A stretch of DNA of 64,000 bases from Parasponia andersonii (taxonomy: Eukaryota; Streptophyta; Magnoliopsida; Rosales; Cannabaceae). The stretch covers positions 1 to 64,000 of the forward strand of contig JXTB01000319.1 of assembly GCA_002914805.1 (NCBI GenBank), given 5' to 3'. A model generated the notes under the pieces. It worked only from the letters and a program-made list of their open reading frames with translations, was not told the origin of the DNA and ran no database searches. Numbering within the stretch: position 1 is the stretch's first letter; each line of letters begins with the position of its first letter. Below, one piece after another: positions 61,701 to 64,000 of the stretch. The position numbers and the translations under genes were made by a program.

Positions 61701-64000
61701 ATATAAATTGATAATGCACTTTGGTGAACTTTTTTAATTTATGTGATTTTTACGATAGACTAACACAGCATTGAGCAAATTATAACATAATTTTAAAACG
61801 ATAGTGATTTCATTGAAATAGAAAAATGAACTTGATATTGTAATTTAGTAAATTATCAGATATCTATAGACTTTTATGCTTTGAACTTCATTTTATTTCC
61901 ACTGATTGGTTAACTTTATCTGAGGGAGCAGTGAGTATAGTACTATAGTTCAGCATATATATATAAATGATTTTCCTATTTGTATGTCTCCACAGATAGT
62001 GGATGAGTTTACTCGAGAGCTAAACCTAATGTTTGCAACGGTTCTACATATAAATCTTCAATTAATTTAACAAGAAACTTGAAAAAATTTGAGTCAATAT
62101 GGGAATTTACACCATCTCCAATGCATATACCAATTTTGATGCTATTTTTGTCACAAAAAATATCAAAACGCTAAATTTGGTACATTTCGTCAATAGTTAG
62201 CAATTAAAATGCTATTCTAATTTCTGAACATTATTTTTTCACTTTTTACTATTTAATAATTATTTGTTGAGCTTTGAAAAATGTACCGATTGAACATTGA
62301 AAGCTGTAATTTTTAGTCATTTAAATTCTAAATACGCAATTTGTAATAGTAGCCAAATTTGGTGCGAGAAATGTATATATAATATAGCAGAATACGAACT
62401 CTAGAGAATTTGCAAGTTTAAGGGAAGTGTATACATATGACTCAAGAATTTTACAAAATGTAAGTAATTGAAAATTTAATTTCTAAACAACATTAAGAGG
62501 GTCCATGGTAGGCTTGTGCCAATAAAATTAGGATACATGTAGGTGCGAGTATTAATTTAGAAACGATAGTATCTTTAGAAGGATTTTTTAGAACCCACAT
62601 AGCTATGGTCAGTGATAATTATAATGTATTAATTAGAATTTGATAACTATAATTATAGTGATATGGTTTTGTACGAGTACTAGTGATCTTCAGCTAGCAT
62701 TTCATGTCTACTTCTAAAAGATCTGATTAGTTGGTCCTAAACTCAATTGCACCTAAGACAAGAATTTTAAAACATTAATCACTAAGGTTCCCCACTAGTG
62801 ATTAATATGGTTGATCGAATTATTCAGTAATGCGAAATTGCCCAAATGCCTAGTGGGTTTTTTGTTTTTTTTTTGGGTAATGAAAATGCCTAGTGGTATT
62901 AAATAGGACATATATGGGACCTTCTTGAACCTTCTAAAATCCCTACTCTTAGTTTAGAACTCAAGACTACCTGACTTCTTGCACCTTTATCACTAAGACT
63001 ACCAAAAAAAGACCTCGTGAGTAGCAATGTCTACGTTATTTAATAAAATCGGTGTCCCATTTTTTCTTGAGAAATAAAAAATGAAACTCACGGTAGCCTG
63101 GCCCATTTGTAGGACGTTAGCCCACTCAAACTGATCATGCATGCCCAATGATTGGTGAATTTGAACTATACCACTCTATGTTATTGTGTAGCCACCACTA
63201 CTCTCACATAGCTCATGAAGAAGTTTGGTATTAAGTCAAAAAAAAAAACTTAAAAAATAACAAAAATAAACATTTTTATAAAAGGAAAAAAAATATTCCT
63301 AAATGCCAATGAATTTAAAAATATTACTACTTCGATGGCAACTCTGTGCATTAATATATGAAGTTGGACAAATGTACATTGCCCCACCTAATTTTCTTTT
63401 TACAACGTTCTCACAATAAGATTTTTTATTTTTTTATTTATTTTTTGTCCTGAAGGGAGATATCACTACGTTCTACTCTAATTCATAGCCACTTAAATCT
63501 GAACTTTCCTTTTCCATCTAATTTACAAAACAAAAATTAAGAAAATAAGTCGAATTGGGAAAGCAATACTATCCATTTTCTATCTGATTATTATTTCCTA
63601 TGTGAGAATAGGAAAATGAAGATAAGTCCTTAATAAGAATAAAAAAATGAAGACAAAAAAATAAGATTTGTGTAGAAAAAATTACGTTCTAACAATGTAC
63701 TTTATTATCAATTGGAATATTATTATAGTTTTAAATAGTTTCTGTGTCATTAATGTATTTTAGAAAATTGCTTTATGCTCTACTTGAGATAAGTTATGCC
63801 TCCACCATTACATATTATGTTAGATTCGCATTTTGTTTAATTTTACTTTAACATACAATATGCATAATTACGCACTGTCTATATGTGTTACTTATGTAAG
63901 GAGAATTGCGGAATAAACTAAACAATTTGAAAGTCACTCTCAGTAAATGACATACTTTATTGAAATCTTTTATAAAATATTTCATTTTAGTTATGATTTG
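58795..64000. other. Intergenic, no gene recognised
   Basis: AT-rich throughout. Local structure only: a cluster of ATTCGATG/CATCGAAT words (60460-60720), a 20-bp tandem pair (61072-61111), an array of degenerate ATTTAGAAAAATACCACTTTT-like units (61180-61345), and an 11-bp inverted repeat ATTAATCACTA/TAGTGATTAAT (62774-62806). No protein or RNA gene identified. Confidence 0.5.
61072..61111. repeat. 20-bp tandem repeat with palindromic core
   Basis: GATTGGTGCACTATAGTGTA occurs twice head to tail (61072-61091, 61092-61111). The core CACTATAGTG is a perfect 10-bp palindrome. Confidence 0.95.

Overview
The window is nuclear DNA of a flowering plant, most likely a eudicot. It is very AT-rich, has long TA microsatellites and poly-A/T runs, GT-AG introns, Copia and Ty3/Gypsy-type LTR elements, MITE-like foldbacks, and genes of plant-only families. 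I cannot name the species. There are no operons, CRISPR arrays or recognisable rRNA or tRNA genes.

Three genes can be built exon by exon. (1) 11898-19581, minus strand: TIC100 (EMB1211), a MORN-repeat subunit of the 1-MDa TIC protein-import complex of the chloroplast inner envelope. It has 11 exons, 874 codons and an intact frame. (2) 26425-36601, plus strand: a DEMETER/ROS1-family 5-methylcytosine DNA glycosylase with 22 coding exons and about 1439 codons. The catalytic Lys/Asp pair and the 4Fe-4S cysteines are intact, but the permuted-CXXC cysteines are missing and there is a reading-frame problem at the last intron. (3) 39749-40336, minus strand: a phytosulfokine precursor with three small exons, a signal peptide and the YIYTQ hormone pentapeptide.

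TIC100 and the demethylase gene are divergent, and a Tnt1-like Copia element (20509-25489, minus strand) sits between them. Its 5' LTR and an adjoining 127-bp tandem duplication lie 0.75-1.4 kb upstream of the demethylase start codon.

Region by region: 1-3271 AT-rich, possibly the tail of an LTR at the very left; 3277-6963 a decayed Copia element with both LTRs and a perfect 5-bp target duplication; 7780-8343 a solo LTR with a TATA box; 8349-11660 short tandem repeats and a terminal-inverted-repeat element; 11898-19581 TIC100; 20509-25489 Copia; 26425-36601 demethylase; 36602-39748 a tandem duplication only; 39749-40336 phytosulfokine; 40992-43258 a 2.3-kb solo LTR; 43259-64000 repeat-rich and apparently gene-free, with foldbacks, a CACTA-like element, a second LTR remnant ending near 58794 and many short duplications.

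Exon boundaries come from reading frame, GT-AG signals and remembered family conservation. No alignment or transcript data were available.
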